Source of the DNA: Herbidospora yilanensis
GTDB taxonomy: Bacteria > Actinomycetota > Actinomycetes > Streptosporangiales > Streptosporangiaceae
Assembly: GCF_001570565.1 (NCBI RefSeq)
Contig: NZ_BBXE01000013.1
Coordinates: 700,984-764,983 of the forward strand
Direction of reading: 5' to 3'
Length of the DNA stretch: 64,000 nt
Below, piece after piece: positions 1 through 10,873 of this stretch. Position numbers and translations under genes: made by a program. The notes under the pieces were generated by a model. That model had not been told where the DNA came from, ran no database searches, and saw nothing but the letters and a program-made list of their open reading frames with translations. Position 1 is the stretch's first letter, and each line of letters starts with the position of its first letter.

Positions 1-806
1 ACCGACTTCTCCTCCTGCCAGCCGAACAGCACGCCGGAGGCGGCGGTCTGGTACCACGCCTGGTTGCCCTGGAGGTCGTAGCGGGCCACGCCGCCGGAGT
101 GCCCGTGGTAGACGGCGTCGCCGTCGCAGCGCACCATCCACCCGGAGCGGCCGCCGCCGGTGCGGGCCCAGAGGAACTCGTCTTCGTAGTCGATCGTGGT
201 GATCCGCCCGGAGTCGTCGGAGACCCCCAGCACGCCGTCGGCGATGTCGAGCCAGAAGATGTCGACGTCGGAGGCGATCTCGTACGCCGCCCGCGGCACC
301 TTCCCGCTCAGGTCGTAGACCTTGCCGTCGTCGCAGCCCGCGTAGATCCAGAAGTCGTCGGCGACGATGCACTTGACCCCGTCGGGCAGCTTGTAGCGCC
401 CGGTCATCTCCCCTTCGGGGGTCAGCGTGTAGACCTGCCCGGCCTGGTTGCCGACCCAGCAGCGCTCCCGGTCGACGAAGATGCCGAACGCCGCCGAGCC
501 GCTGGCGAAGCGCCAGAGCACCGGCGCCTGCTGGGCGGTGGAGCGGGTGCTGACGATGGCCCGCCGGGTGACCGCGCGGCGCTGCCGCACGCCCCGGACC
601 GCCGGGGCGTAGCCCTTCTTGGTCTTCTCCGCGATCTTCTTGGCCGCCGCCGCCCGCGCCTTCTCCTCAGTAGGGAAGTCGGCGACCTTGACCTGCCCGT
701 TCTCCCCGATCCGGCCGTACGTGACGGTCACCCGCGTCCCCGAGACCACGGCCTCGTAGAACTTGTGCGCCCCGCCGCCTTCCTCGGACAGCTCCAGGTA
801 CGTCAT
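1..806 (-). CDS. WGR-domain / beta-propeller-like protein (partial, 3' end outside window)
   Basis: The reading frame starts with an ATG at 806 behind a GGGAGG-type ribosome binding site and stays open to base 1, so the C-terminus lies outside the window. The first ~70 residues look like a WGR domain (TYGRIGENGQVKVADFP followed by an Ala/Lys-rich helix), a nucleic-acid-associated module of PARPs and some bacterial regulators. From about residue 90 the protein becomes repetitive, with short Trp/Tyr/Asp strands such as CWVGNQAGQVYTL and YAGCDDGKVYDL, which suggests beta-propeller (PQQ/WD-like) blades. No signal peptide is visible, so it is probably cytoplasmic. The domain pairing is a reading of motifs; the exact function is unknown. 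Confidence 0.75.
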   Translation of the reverse strand, partial: MTYLELSEEGGGAHKFYEAVVSGTRVTVTYGRIGENGQVKVADFPTEEKARAAAAKKIAEKTKKGYAPAVRGVRQRRAVTRRAIVSTRSTAQQAPVLWRFASGSAAFGIFVDRERCWVGNQAGQVYTLTPEGEMTGRYKLPDGVKCIVADDFWIYAGCDDGKVYDLSGKVPRAAYEIASDVDIFWLDIADGVLGVSDDSGRITTIDYEDEFLWARTGGGRSGWMVRCDGDAVYHGHSGGVARYDLQGNQAWYQTAASGVLFGWQEEKS

Positions 807-936
807 ATCCCCATTTCCTCCCTTTGATGAGTGATCGCGAGCGTAGGGGAAGTGGCGGACATTTTTTCTTGGTACGCATGTAGAGAACCCGCGCCCGGCT
901 CCGACCCACTGCTGAAACGACGACTGAGGAGCGGAC

Positions 937-1500
937 ATGCGAAAGATCGTTTACTACGTCAACACGTCGCTCGACGGCTACATCGACGGCCCCGGCGCCT
1001 TCGACTGGGCCGAGATGGGCCCCGAACTGTCGGCCTTCTCCGAGGAGCAGACCGACGCCACCGACATCCTGCTCTACGGCAGAGTCGTCTACGGCTGGAT
1101 GGCCTCCTACTGGCCCACCGCCGACCAGGTCAGCGACCACCCGCACGACATCGCCTACGCCCCCAAGTGGCGGTCGAAGGCCAAGGTCGTCGTCTCCGAC
1201 ACCCTGACCGAGGTCCCGGACGACACCCGGATCGTCCGGGGCGCCGACCTGGCCGCCGACCTGACCGCCCTGAAGGGCGAGGGCGACGGGAACATCATGC
1301 TGACCGGCGGCAACGCGCTGGCCTCCACGCTGGCCGGCCTGGGCCTGCTCGACGAGATCGTCGTCGCCGTCCACCCGGTGATCCTCACCGGCGGCACCCC
1401 GCTGCTCAGCGGGGTCAAGGACCGCCTGCGGCTGCGCCTGATCGAGTCCCGGACCTGCGGCTCGGTGACCGTGCACCGCTACGCCCCCGCCGGTTCCTGA
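937..1500 (+). CDS. RibD C-terminal / dihydrofolate reductase-like family protein
   Basis: A 187-residue protein with an ATG start behind GAGGAGCGG. The N-terminus (MRKIVYYVNTSLDGYIDGP), the LLYGRVVYGWM motif and the glycine-rich IMLTGGNALASTL segment are typical of the RibD C-terminal/DHFR-like reductase fold that binds NADPH. Small stand-alone members are common in actinobacteria and mostly have unknown substrates. It lacks the deaminase domain of RibD, so a role in riboflavin synthesis should not be assumed. It precedes the SIS/nagA pair by only 18 bases but has no obvious functional link to them. Confidence 0.85.
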   Translation: MRKIVYYVNTSLDGYIDGPGAFDWAEMGPELSAFSEEQTDATDILLYGRVVYGWMASYWPTADQVSDHPHDIAYAPKWRSKAKVVVSDTLTEVPDDTRIVRGADLAADLTALKGEGDGNIMLTGGNALASTLAGLGLLDEIVVAVHPVILTGGTPLLSGVKDRLRLRLIESRTCGSVTVHRYAPAGS

Positions 1501-1518
1501 GGGGCCTGCCTGGATAAA

Positions 1519-2391
1519 GTGCCGGTTGTGACGCACACCGAATCGGAAATCGCCTCACAACCGGCTCTCTGGGCCAGGGCCGCCGACCTGGCCGCGAACG
1601 CCCCGCTCCCGCGGCCGGGGGAACGGGTCGCCGTGGTCGGCTGCGGCACGTCCTGGTTCGTCGCCCAGGCGTACGCGGCCCTGCGGGAGTCCGCCGGCCT
1701 GGGCGAGACCGACGCCTTCGCCGCCTCGGAGTTCCCGCTGGGGCGCGGCTACGACCGTGTCCTCGCGCTGACCCGGTCGGGCACCACGACCGAGGTCCTG
1801 GCCCTGCTGAACGCGGTGGAGACGCCGACCGTGGCGATCACCGCCGACCCGGCCACGCCCGTCATGACGGCGGCGGGCGAGGTGATCGTGCTCGACTTCG
1901 CCGACGAACGATCGGTCGTCCAGACCCGCTTCGCGACCACCCAGCTGGCCCTGCTCCGCGCCCACCTGGGCGAAGACCTGACCGGGCCGATCGCCGACGC
2001 CGAACTCGCCCTCTCCGACGACCTCGGCGACCTGGCCGGCGCCGAGCAGTACACCTTCCTCGGCCGGGGCTGGACCACCGGCCTGGCGGCCGAGGCGGCG
2101 CTGAAGATGCGCGAGGCCGCCCGCGCCTGGACCGAGAGCTACCCGGCGATGGAATACCGCCACGGCCCGATCTCGATCGCGGGCCCGGGGCGGGTGACGT
2201 GGCTGCTCGGCGACGCCCCCGAGGGCCTGGCGGCGGAGGTGCTCGACTGTGGTGGCACGTTCGTCGATTCGGCCCGCGACCCGATGGCGGAACTGGTGAA
2301 GATCCAGCGTGTGGCCGTCGCCCGCGCCCTGGCCCACGGCCTGAACCCCGACGAACCGCGCCACCTCACGAGATCGGTGATCCTGCCTTGA
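1519..2391 (+). CDS. SIS-domain sugar isomerase/deaminase-like protein
   Basis: A 290-residue SIS (sugar isomerase) domain protein. The phosphosugar-binding signatures are VVGCGTSWFVAQAYAALRE near residue 40 and LTRSGTTTEVLALL near residue 90, with a second SIS-like half holding FLGRGWTTGLAAEAALKMRE. Its stop codon overlaps the TTG start of nagA, so the two are translationally coupled. NagA releases glucosamine-6-phosphate, so this protein is plausibly the next step, a NagB-II/AgaS-type deaminase-isomerase giving fructose-6-phosphate; that is inferred from context. The start is uncertain: GTG at 1519 or GTG at 1528 (MTHTESEIASQP) are both possible and neither has a strong ribosome binding site. 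Confidence 0.8.
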   Translation: MPVVTHTESEIASQPALWARAADLAANAPLPRPGERVAVVGCGTSWFVAQAYAALRESAGLGETDAFAASEFPLGRGYDRVLALTRSGTTTEVLALLNAVETPTVAITADPATPVMTAAGEVIVLDFADERSVVQTRFATTQLALLRAHLGEDLTGPIADAELALSDDLGDLAGAEQYTFLGRGWTTGLAAEAALKMREAARAWTESYPAMEYRHGPISIAGPGRVTWLLGDAPEGLAAEVLDCGGTFVDSARDPMAELVKIQRVAVARALAHGLNPDEPRHLTRSVILP

Positions 2392-3509
2392 GCACGACCC
2401 TCGTCAACGCCCGGATCGTCACCGGACACGCGGTCGCCGACGGCTGGCTCTCCATCGAGGAGGGCCGCATCACCCACATCGGCCACGGCACCGCCCCGCG
2501 CGACGGCGAATCGCTGAATCACCACTTCGTGGTCCCGGGGTTCGTCGACATGCACGTCCACGGCGGCGGCGGCGCGGGCTACCCGACCGGCCTGGCCCCC
2601 GAGGCGAGACGCGCCTTCGCCTTCCACCTGTCCCACGGCACGACCACGGCCGTGGCCAGCCTGGTCACCGCCCCGCTCGACCACCTCCGCCGGGTCGCCG
2701 GCGAACTGGCCGAACTCTGCCGCGAGGGCCTGCTGGCGGGCATCCACTTCGAGGGCCCGTACATCTCCGCCGCGAAGTGCGGAGCCCACCGCCCCGCCCT
2801 CCTGCGGGAGCCGTCGGTCGCCGAGTTCCTCGACCTCATCAAGTCGGCCCACGGCCACGCCCGCATGTTCACCATCGCCCCCGAACTCCCGAACGCCCTC
2901 GACGCCGTCGCCGCCTGCGTCGCCAACGGCGTGATCGCCGCGATCGGCCACACCGACGCGACCTACGACGAGGCCCGCGCGGCCATCGACGCGGGCGCCA
3001 CGGTGGCCACCCACCTGTTCAACGCCATGCGCCCCCTGGGCCACCGCGACCCCGGCCCGATCACGGCGGCCCTGGCCGACGAACGGGTGACCGTCGAACT
3101 GATCAACGACGGCTTCCACCTCCACGAGGCGGTCATCGACCTGGCCCTGCGCTCGGCCAGGGGCGGCGTCGCCTTCGTCACCGACGCGATGGACGCGGCC
3201 GGCATGCCCGACGGCGACTACGACCTCGGCCCGATGCGCGTGGAGGTCAGAGGCGGCGAAGCCCGCCTGGAGGGCGGCGGCTCGATCGCGGGCAGCACGC
3301 TGACCATGGACAAGGCCTTCCGGCGCGGCGTGAAGCTCAACGGCTTGACCCTCCCGCAGGCCACCGAGGTCACCTCCCTCAACCCCGCCAGAGCCCTGGG
3401 CCTCGACGACGAGGTCGGCTCGATCGCGGTCGGCAAACGCGCCGACCTGGTGGTCCTGGACGACGATCTGGAGGTCCACCGGGTCATGCGCCACGGCGAG
3501 TGGGTCTGA
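2388..3509 (+). CDS. nagA: N-acetylglucosamine-6-phosphate deacetylase
   Basis: A 373-residue amidohydrolase that removes acetate from GlcNAc-6-phosphate in chitin and peptidoglycan-sugar catabolism. Visible motifs are the metal-binding DMHVHGGGG, the EGPYIS loop, IGHTDATYDEA, ATHLFNAM and FVTDAMDAAG holding the catalytic Asp. The C-terminus GKRADLVVLDDDLEVH closes the composite beta-sandwich. Translation most likely begins at a TTG (2388) that overlaps the TGA of the upstream SIS gene; the family's usual N-terminus fits this start, and a longer in-frame extension to 2199 would run inside the SIS gene. I see no DasR-like palindrome in front of the pair. Confidence 0.92.
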   Translation: MSTTLVNARIVTGHAVADGWLSIEEGRITHIGHGTAPRDGESLNHHFVVPGFVDMHVHGGGGAGYPTGLAPEARRAFAFHLSHGTTTAVASLVTAPLDHLRRVAGELAELCREGLLAGIHFEGPYISAAKCGAHRPALLREPSVAEFLDLIKSAHGHARMFTIAPELPNALDAVAACVANGVIAAIGHTDATYDEARAAIDAGATVATHLFNAMRPLGHRDPGPITAALADERVTVELINDGFHLHEAVIDLALRSARGGVAFVTDAMDAAGMPDGDYDLGPMRVEVRGGEARLEGGGSIAGSTLTMDKAFRRGVKLNGLTLPQATEVTSLNPARALGLDDEVGSIAVGKRADLVVLDDDLEVHRVMRHGEWV

Positions 3510-3563
3510 GACGACGAACCGATGCCTACTCGCCAGCCCCTGCTCCGCGCGCGCCCACGCGCC

Positions 3564-3687
3564 GAGGCCCGAATCCGGCCTACGCGACCACCATCGGGTG
3601 CAAGTGCCGAAATTTCGGCATACGCGACCAGCCGAACGGGAGCCGGACGCAAGGGCCGGTAACCGGCCATCCGGCGCAAGCGCCGGA
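3564..3687. repeat. degenerate tandem repeats with palindromes downstream of nagA
   Basis: Three units beginning GCAAG lie at 3600, 3649 and 3676. The first contains the perfect 16-base palindrome TGCCGAAATTTCGGCA (3605-3620), the second GGCCGG-TAA-CCGGCC (3654-3668), the third TCCGGCG-CAAG-CGCCGGA (3670-3687). The block TACGCGACCA occurs twice (about 3581 and 3621). The units look like diverged copies of one element in the 259-base gap between convergent nagA and guaB3. No coding potential is evident. Confidence 0.5.
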
Positions 3688-3715
3688 AATCTCGCCATAT
3701 GCGCCGGCCGCACCG

Positions 3716-3756
3716 AAAAACGCGGCAGGGCGCCGGGAAAGATCTCGGCGCCCTGC
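3716..3756 (-). terminator. intrinsic terminator of guaB3
   Basis: An 11-base-pair perfect stem (GCAGGGCGCCG at 3725-3735 with CGGCGCCCTGC at 3746-3756) has a 10-base loop. Read on the minus strand it is followed by CGCG and a run of five T (3716-3720). It lies 12 bases beyond the stop codon of the minus-strand guaB3 gene. Confidence 0.8.
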
Positions 3757-3768
3757 GTCAGAACGTCG

Positions 3769-4887
3769 TCACGGCTGCGGCGGGGCGACCACGACCTCGA
3801 CGCGCTGGAACTCCTTGATGTCGCTGTAGCCCGACGTCGCCATCGTGCGCTTCAGGGCGCCCATCAGGTTCATCGAGCCGTCGGCCACCGACGACGGGCC
3901 GTGGAGGATCTCCGCCAGGGTCCCGATGGTGCCGAACTCCACGCGACGTCCGCGGGGAAGGTCGGGGTGGTGGGCCTCGGAGCCCCAGTGGAAGCCGCGG
4001 CCGGGGGCCTCGGCGGCGCGGGCCAGGGGCGAGCCGACCATGACCGCGTCGGCGCCGCAGGCGATGGCCTTGGCGATGTCGCCCGAGCCGCCCATGCCGC
4101 CGTCGGCGATGACGTGGACGTAGCGGCCGCCCGATTCGTCCATGTAGTCACGTCGTGCCGCCGCCACGTCGGAGATCGCGGTCGCCATCGGCACCACGAC
4201 GCCCAGCACGTTGCGGGTCGTGTGGGACGCGCCGCCGCCGAAGCCGACCAGGACGCCGGCCGCGCCGGTCCGCATCAGGTGCAGGGCCGCCGTGTAGGTC
4301 GCGCAGCCGCCGACGATCACGGGGACGTCGAGCTCGTAGATGAACTGCTTCAGGTTCAGCGGCTCGGCCCTGCCCGAGACGTGCTCGGCCGAGACGGTCG
4401 TGCCGCGGATCACGAAGATGTCGACGCCGGCGTCGATGACGGCCTTGTGGTGCTGGACGGTGCGCTGCGGCGACAGCCGGACCGCCGTGGTCACCCCGGC
4501 CGCGCGGATCTCCTCGATGCGGCGGCCGATCAGGTCGTCTTGGATCGGCGCCGTGTAGATCTCCTGCAGCCGGCGGGTCGCGGCGGCCGTGCCGAGTTCG
4601 GCCACCTCGTCGAGCAGCGGCTGCGGGTCGTCGTAGCGCGTCCAGAGACCTTCGAGGTCGAGGACGCCCAGGCCGCCCAGCCGGCCGATCTCGATCGCCG
4701 TGCGGGGTGAGACCACGCTGTCCATCGGGCTGACCACGAGCGGCAGGTCGAAGCGGTAGGCGTCGATCTGCCAGGAGATCGACACCTCCTCGGGGTCGCG
4801 GGTGCGCCGCGAGGGAACGATGCCGATCTCGTCGAGGGCGTAGGCGCGCCGCCCGGTCTTGCCGCGCCCGATCTCCACCTGAGTCAT
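3769..4887 (-). CDS. guaB3: GuaB3-family IMP dehydrogenase-related protein
   Basis: A 372-residue TIM-barrel protein of the GuaB3 group, which sits beside guaB in most actinobacteria. It has the barrel motifs VVSPMDSVVSPRTA (residues ~51-64), IADGGMGGSGD and ADAVMVGSPLARA, and lacks the two CBS domains of true IMP dehydrogenase. The catalytic loop that reads GSICTTR in GuaB reads GGGASHTTR here (217-225), so the nucleophilic cysteine is absent at that place. Some GuaB3 proteins in other phyla have been described as GMP reductases; the activity here cannot be told from sequence. ATG at 4887 follows ACAGGAAAC. It is 26 bases downstream of guaB and surely co-transcribed. Confidence 0.9.
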   Translation of the reverse strand: MTQVEIGRGKTGRRAYALDEIGIVPSRRTRDPEEVSISWQIDAYRFDLPLVVSPMDSVVSPRTAIEIGRLGGLGVLDLEGLWTRYDDPQPLLDEVAELGTAAATRRLQEIYTAPIQDDLIGRRIEEIRAAGVTTAVRLSPQRTVQHHKAVIDAGVDIFVIRGTTVSAEHVSGRAEPLNLKQFIYELDVPVIVGGCATYTAALHLMRTGAAGVLVGFGGGASHTTRNVLGVVVPMATAISDVAAARRDYMDESGGRYVHVIADGGMGGSGDIAKAIACGADAVMVGSPLARAAEAPGRGFHWGSEAHHPDLPRGRRVEFGTIGTLAEILHGPSSVADGSMNLMGALKRTMATSGYSDIKEFQRVEVVVAPPQP

Positions 4888-4913
4888 GTGTGTTTCCTGT
4901 TGGTCGATAGAGG

Positions 4914-6807
<1,894 letters not shown>

Positions 6808-7797
6808 ATGACCACCTCTGCCGACCCTTTGGAACGCCTGGGCCTCACCAGGGCCCAGACGGCGGTGTACGAAACCGTCCTGCGGCTGCACCGCGCCACC
6901 CTCCCCGAGATCGCCCAGGCCGCCGACGAGCCCGCCGACGAGGTGGCCGCCCGGCTGGCCGGCCTGGTCCGGCTGGGCGCGGTCGACGAGCAGGCGGGCG
7001 AATACCTGGCCCGCCACCCCGCCGCCGCCATCGGCCGCCTGATCGCCGCCCGCCTCGACCGCCTGGCCGAGGAGAGCCGCCAGATCGACGAGGTGCTCGC
7101 CTCGGTGGGCGGGCTGACCCTGACCTACGACGCCGGGCGCGATTATCAGGACCGCCGGTTCCCGGTGGAACTGGTGAACGGCGCCGACGAACTCTACGAG
7201 AGCGTGATCGGGCTGGCGCTCCAATCGCCGCCTTCTGATCTGGTGACCGCGATCCCCGATGAACGCAGTTTGACGGATTTCATCCGAAAATATGCCGACA
7301 CGTGGATCGAGGCGCTCAAAAGCGATCTCCTTTCCGCCCGTGCGGTGATCCCCTCGTCCGCCCTCTCGATGCCCGGAATGCGCGACTCGCTCGACCGGCT
7401 CGCCGCCGCGGGGGCGGGCATCCGGGCCCTCGACCGTGTACCGAGCTGGTTCTTCGCGATCGGCCACGACGCCGCCGGCCTCCCGGCCGACTGGGGGGTG
7501 TCGTTGCCCGGCAGCGCATACAACTGTTACCTGGTCAGGGCCCCGATCGTGGTGGGCGCGCTGCGGGCGCTGTTCGACGAGATGTGGCAGCGGGCGGTGC
7601 CCGTCCGGCACTCTCCGGGGGCCGTTCAGGTCCTCAGGCTGGCGTCCCAGGGGATCTCCGACGACACCATCGCCCGGCGCCTGGGGCTCTCGGTCCGGAC
7701 CGTCCGGGCCCGCTTCGCCGACGCCATGGCGGAGCTGGGGGCCCAGACCCGCTTCCAGGCCGGGGTGGAGGCCGCCCGCCGGGGCTGGTTGTCCTGA
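6808..7797 (+). CDS. TrmB-like / LuxR-type transcriptional regulator
   Basis: A 329-residue regulator with two helix-turn-helix regions. The N-terminal ~75 residues (LGLTRAQTAVYETVLRLHRATLPEIAQ) resemble the TrmB winged helix. The C-terminal ~60 residues (VLRLASQGISDDTIARRLG, then SVRTVRARFADAMAELGA) form a LuxR/GerE-type HTH. The middle ~180 residues, with FIRKYADTWIEALKSDLLSA and a PLD-like fold seen in TrmB relatives, may bind a ligand or receive a signal. Such TrmB-LuxR fusions are numerous in Streptosporangiales and usually of unknown target. It is divergent from guaB and followed by a DUF5319 gene. Confidence 0.82.
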   Translation: MTTSADPLERLGLTRAQTAVYETVLRLHRATLPEIAQAADEPADEVAARLAGLVRLGAVDEQAGEYLARHPAAAIGRLIAARLDRLAEESRQIDEVLASVGGLTLTYDAGRDYQDRRFPVELVNGADELYESVIGLALQSPPSDLVTAIPDERSLTDFIRKYADTWIEALKSDLLSARAVIPSSALSMPGMRDSLDRLAAAGAGIRALDRVPSWFFAIGHDAAGLPADWGVSLPGSAYNCYLVRAPIVVGALRALFDEMWQRAVPVRHSPGAVQVLRLASQGISDDTIARRLGLSVRTVRARFADAMAELGAQTRFQAGVEAARRGWLS

Positions 7798-7845
7798 CCC
7801 GGCCTTTGAGCACACCGGGGGCGATGGGAGTCATATGGTGGTTAC

Positions 7846-8223
7846 GTGCTGGAAGACGTCCCCCGCGACCCGTTCGCGGACGACCCCAACGACCCCGCCG
7901 TGGAGCTGGGCGAGCTCGACGACCCCGAGCCGCTCACGATGGCCGAGCGCGACGAGGCCCTGACCGACCTCGCCGACGTGGAGGTGTTCCGCTCCCTGCT
8001 CGAACCGCAGGGGGTGCTCGGTCTCGTGCTCGACTGCCCGGAATGCGGCGAACAGCACTACTTCGACTGGGACCTGCTCCGGGGCAACCTGCGCCAGATG
8101 ATCGACAACGGCCGGCCCCAAGTCCACGAGCCCGCCTTCCAACCCGACCCCGCCGACTACGTGAGCTGGGAGTACGCCCGGGGCTACGTCGACGGCGTCA
8201 TCGACACCGAAGAGAGCCGCTGA
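7846..8223 (+). CDS. DUF5319 family protein
   Basis: A 125-residue acidic protein with GTG start. It matches the DUF5319 family, whose mycobacterial member (Rv3412) occupies the same place beside guaB and sigD. It has a Cys-x2-Cys pair (LDCPECGEQHYFDW, residues ~64-77) that may be a half zinc site. The C-terminal segment reads [19 protein letters not shown]. No membrane segment is seen and its function is unknown. Its last 40 bases overlap, in the opposite direction, the end of the 53-codon mini gene downstream of the sigma factor. Confidence 0.85.
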   Translation: MLEDVPRDPFADDPNDPAVELGELDDPEPLTMAERDEALTDLADVEVFRSLLEPQGVLGLVLDCPECGEQHYFDWDLLRGNLRQMIDNGRPQVHEPAFQPDPADYVSWEYARGYVDGVIDTEESR

Positions 8224-8345
8224 GCTTCCTGAATGCTGTCAACATCGGCGATCAGGGTCTTCAGAACCAGGATCGCCGGATCGGCTGACCGCACCACCTC
8301 GCGCCGGGCCAACGCGTCGAGCACGGCGTCAACGTCGATTGTCAC
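8184..8345 (-). CDS. 53-residue RsdA-like mini protein, candidate anti-sigma peptide
   Basis: A GTG at 8345 overlaps the TGA of the sigma factor gene (GTGA), the coupling usual for sigma/anti-sigma pairs, and the frame ends with TAG at 8184. The product has 53 residues. Its core, [14 protein letters not shown] followed by [15 protein letters not shown], resembles what I recall of the sigma-D-binding N-terminal region of the anti-sigma factor RsdA (Asp-rich start, LDALA-R helix, ADP turn, second helix). In mycobacteria the gene at this place (Rv3413c) is a ~300-residue membrane protein. Here there is no transmembrane helix and no outer domain. The homology rests on memory of the family and needs a profile search. 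The 3' 40 bases overlap the DUF5319 gene tail to tail. Confidence 0.65.
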   Translation of the reverse strand: MTIDVDAVLDALARREVVRSADPAILVLKTLIADVDSIQEAQRLSSVSMTPST

Positions 8346-8986
8346 GCAATCGACTCTAGCTCCGCCATCTGACGGAGCCGGGCAAGAGCACGATGCTGGG
8401 CCACTCTGACCGCGCCGGGTGACATGCCGAGGACGTTGCCCGTCTCCTCCGCCGACAACCCCGAGACCACCCGCAAAATCAGCAGCTCCCGCTGGTTCTC
8501 CGGCAGCCGCGACAGCAGCGCGCGGGCGTGTTCGGCCTCGATGTAGCGCACCACGGTCTCCTCGGGCCCGGGACCCTCGTCGGGCCCGTCGGGGAGATCC
8601 TGGGTCGGCACGGCCGACCGCACCGAACTGCGCAGCGCGTCGGCCACCTTGTGGGAGGCGATGCCGAAGACGAACGACGCGAACGGGCGGCCCATGTCCC
8701 GATAACGCGGCAGCGCCGAGAGCACCGCGATGCAGACCTCCTGGGCCACGTCGTCGGCGTTGTGGTAATGCCCCGAAACCCGGCCGAGCCTGGCTCGGCA
8801 ATAGCGCACGACCATCGGCCGGAGCTGCGTCAGCAGCCTCTCGATGGCGGTGCGGTCCCCTGTCACGGCCAGACTGGTCAGCTCCCTGAGGTCGGACTCC
8901 TCCGGCCTCACGTCGACTCTGGACCCAATCGCAAGCCTTACCCCAGTTGCGGCGTCGGCGACGCATCCCTCGGTCACGTTAGGCAT
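8342..8986 (-). CDS. RNA polymerase sigma factor, SigD/ShbA-like ECF family
   Basis: A ~214-residue ECF-type sigma factor. Region 2 contains [34 protein letters not shown] and [19 protein letters not shown]. Region 4 contains [18 protein letters not shown] and [17 protein letters not shown]. Sequence and position (next to guaB, DUF5319 and groEL) match SigD of Mycobacterium and ShbA of Streptomyces; ShbA drives transcription of the principal sigma factor gene hrdB. The start is uncertain: ATG at 8986 gives a length like SigD (212 aa), while GTG at 8911 ([11 protein letters not shown]) is a shorter option and in-frame ATGs exist further upstream. No strong ribosome binding site decides. It is coupled to the mini gene downstream. 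Confidence 0.85.
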   Translation of the reverse strand: MPNVTEGCVADAATGVRLAIGSRVDVRPEESDLRELTSLAVTGDRTAIERLLTQLRPMVVRYCRARLGRVSGHYHNADDVAQEVCIAVLSALPRYRDMGRPFASFVFGIASHKVADALRSSVRSAVPTQDLPDGPDEGPGPEETVVRYIEAEHARALLSRLPENQRELLILRVVSGLSAEETGNVLGMSPGAVRVAQHRALARLRQMAELESIA

Positions 8987-9122
8987 GATGCCCGCCACAC
9001 AGAGAACTGTCGTCATGGTGAACGGATACGGATTGGTCACATTGGGGCGGCGATAACCATAAGTAATCGCACGAACACCCGACGGTTTTGGACATTTCAC
9101 TAATACGTTGAAATTGCTGTAT

Positions 9123-9178
9123 TTCTGTCAGATGTTCTGACAGCTCAGACCCATTGGGCGTACAGCTTCTATATAGAA
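9123..9178. promoter_or_regulatory. repeat/palindrome cluster upstream of the sigma factor gene
   Basis: Within 60 bases lie the palindrome CTGTCA-N7-TGACAG (9125-9143), which is also read as a direct repeat TTCTGTCAG / TTCTGACAG with a 12-base period (9123 and 9135), and the 12-base palindrome TTCTATATAGAA (9167-9178). The stretch is AT-richer than its surroundings. The position fits an operator or promoter region for the minus-strand sigma factor gene, but no binding protein can be named. Confidence 0.4.
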
Positions 9179-9180
9179 CT

Positions 9181-9213
9181 ACGGCCCCCACCCCGGAATG
9201 GGGTGAGGGCCGT
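9181..9213 (-). terminator. groEL terminator hairpin
   Basis: ACGGCCC-C-CACCCC (9181-9194) pairs with GGGGTG-A-GGGCCGT (9200-9213) around a 5-base GGAAT loop, a 13-pair stem with one mismatch. It begins 17 bases after the groEL stop codon. No T run follows on the minus strand, which is common for actinobacterial terminators. Confidence 0.6.
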
Positions 9214-9229
9214 AGAACGGCAACCGTTA

Positions 9230-10852
<1,623 letters not shown>

Positions 10853-10873
10853 TTAACAAGTCCTCTCAGCGTC

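Noticed and set aside
1501-1530. A DasR-type palindrome in front of the SIS-nagA pair
   Set aside because: No ACTGGTCTAGACCAGT-like dyad could be found in the short gap or the preceding 80 bases.
2139-3713. A 524-codon minus-strand frame over nagA
   Set aside because: Antisense to the SIS protein and nagA, which show complete motifs; no domain in the shadow.
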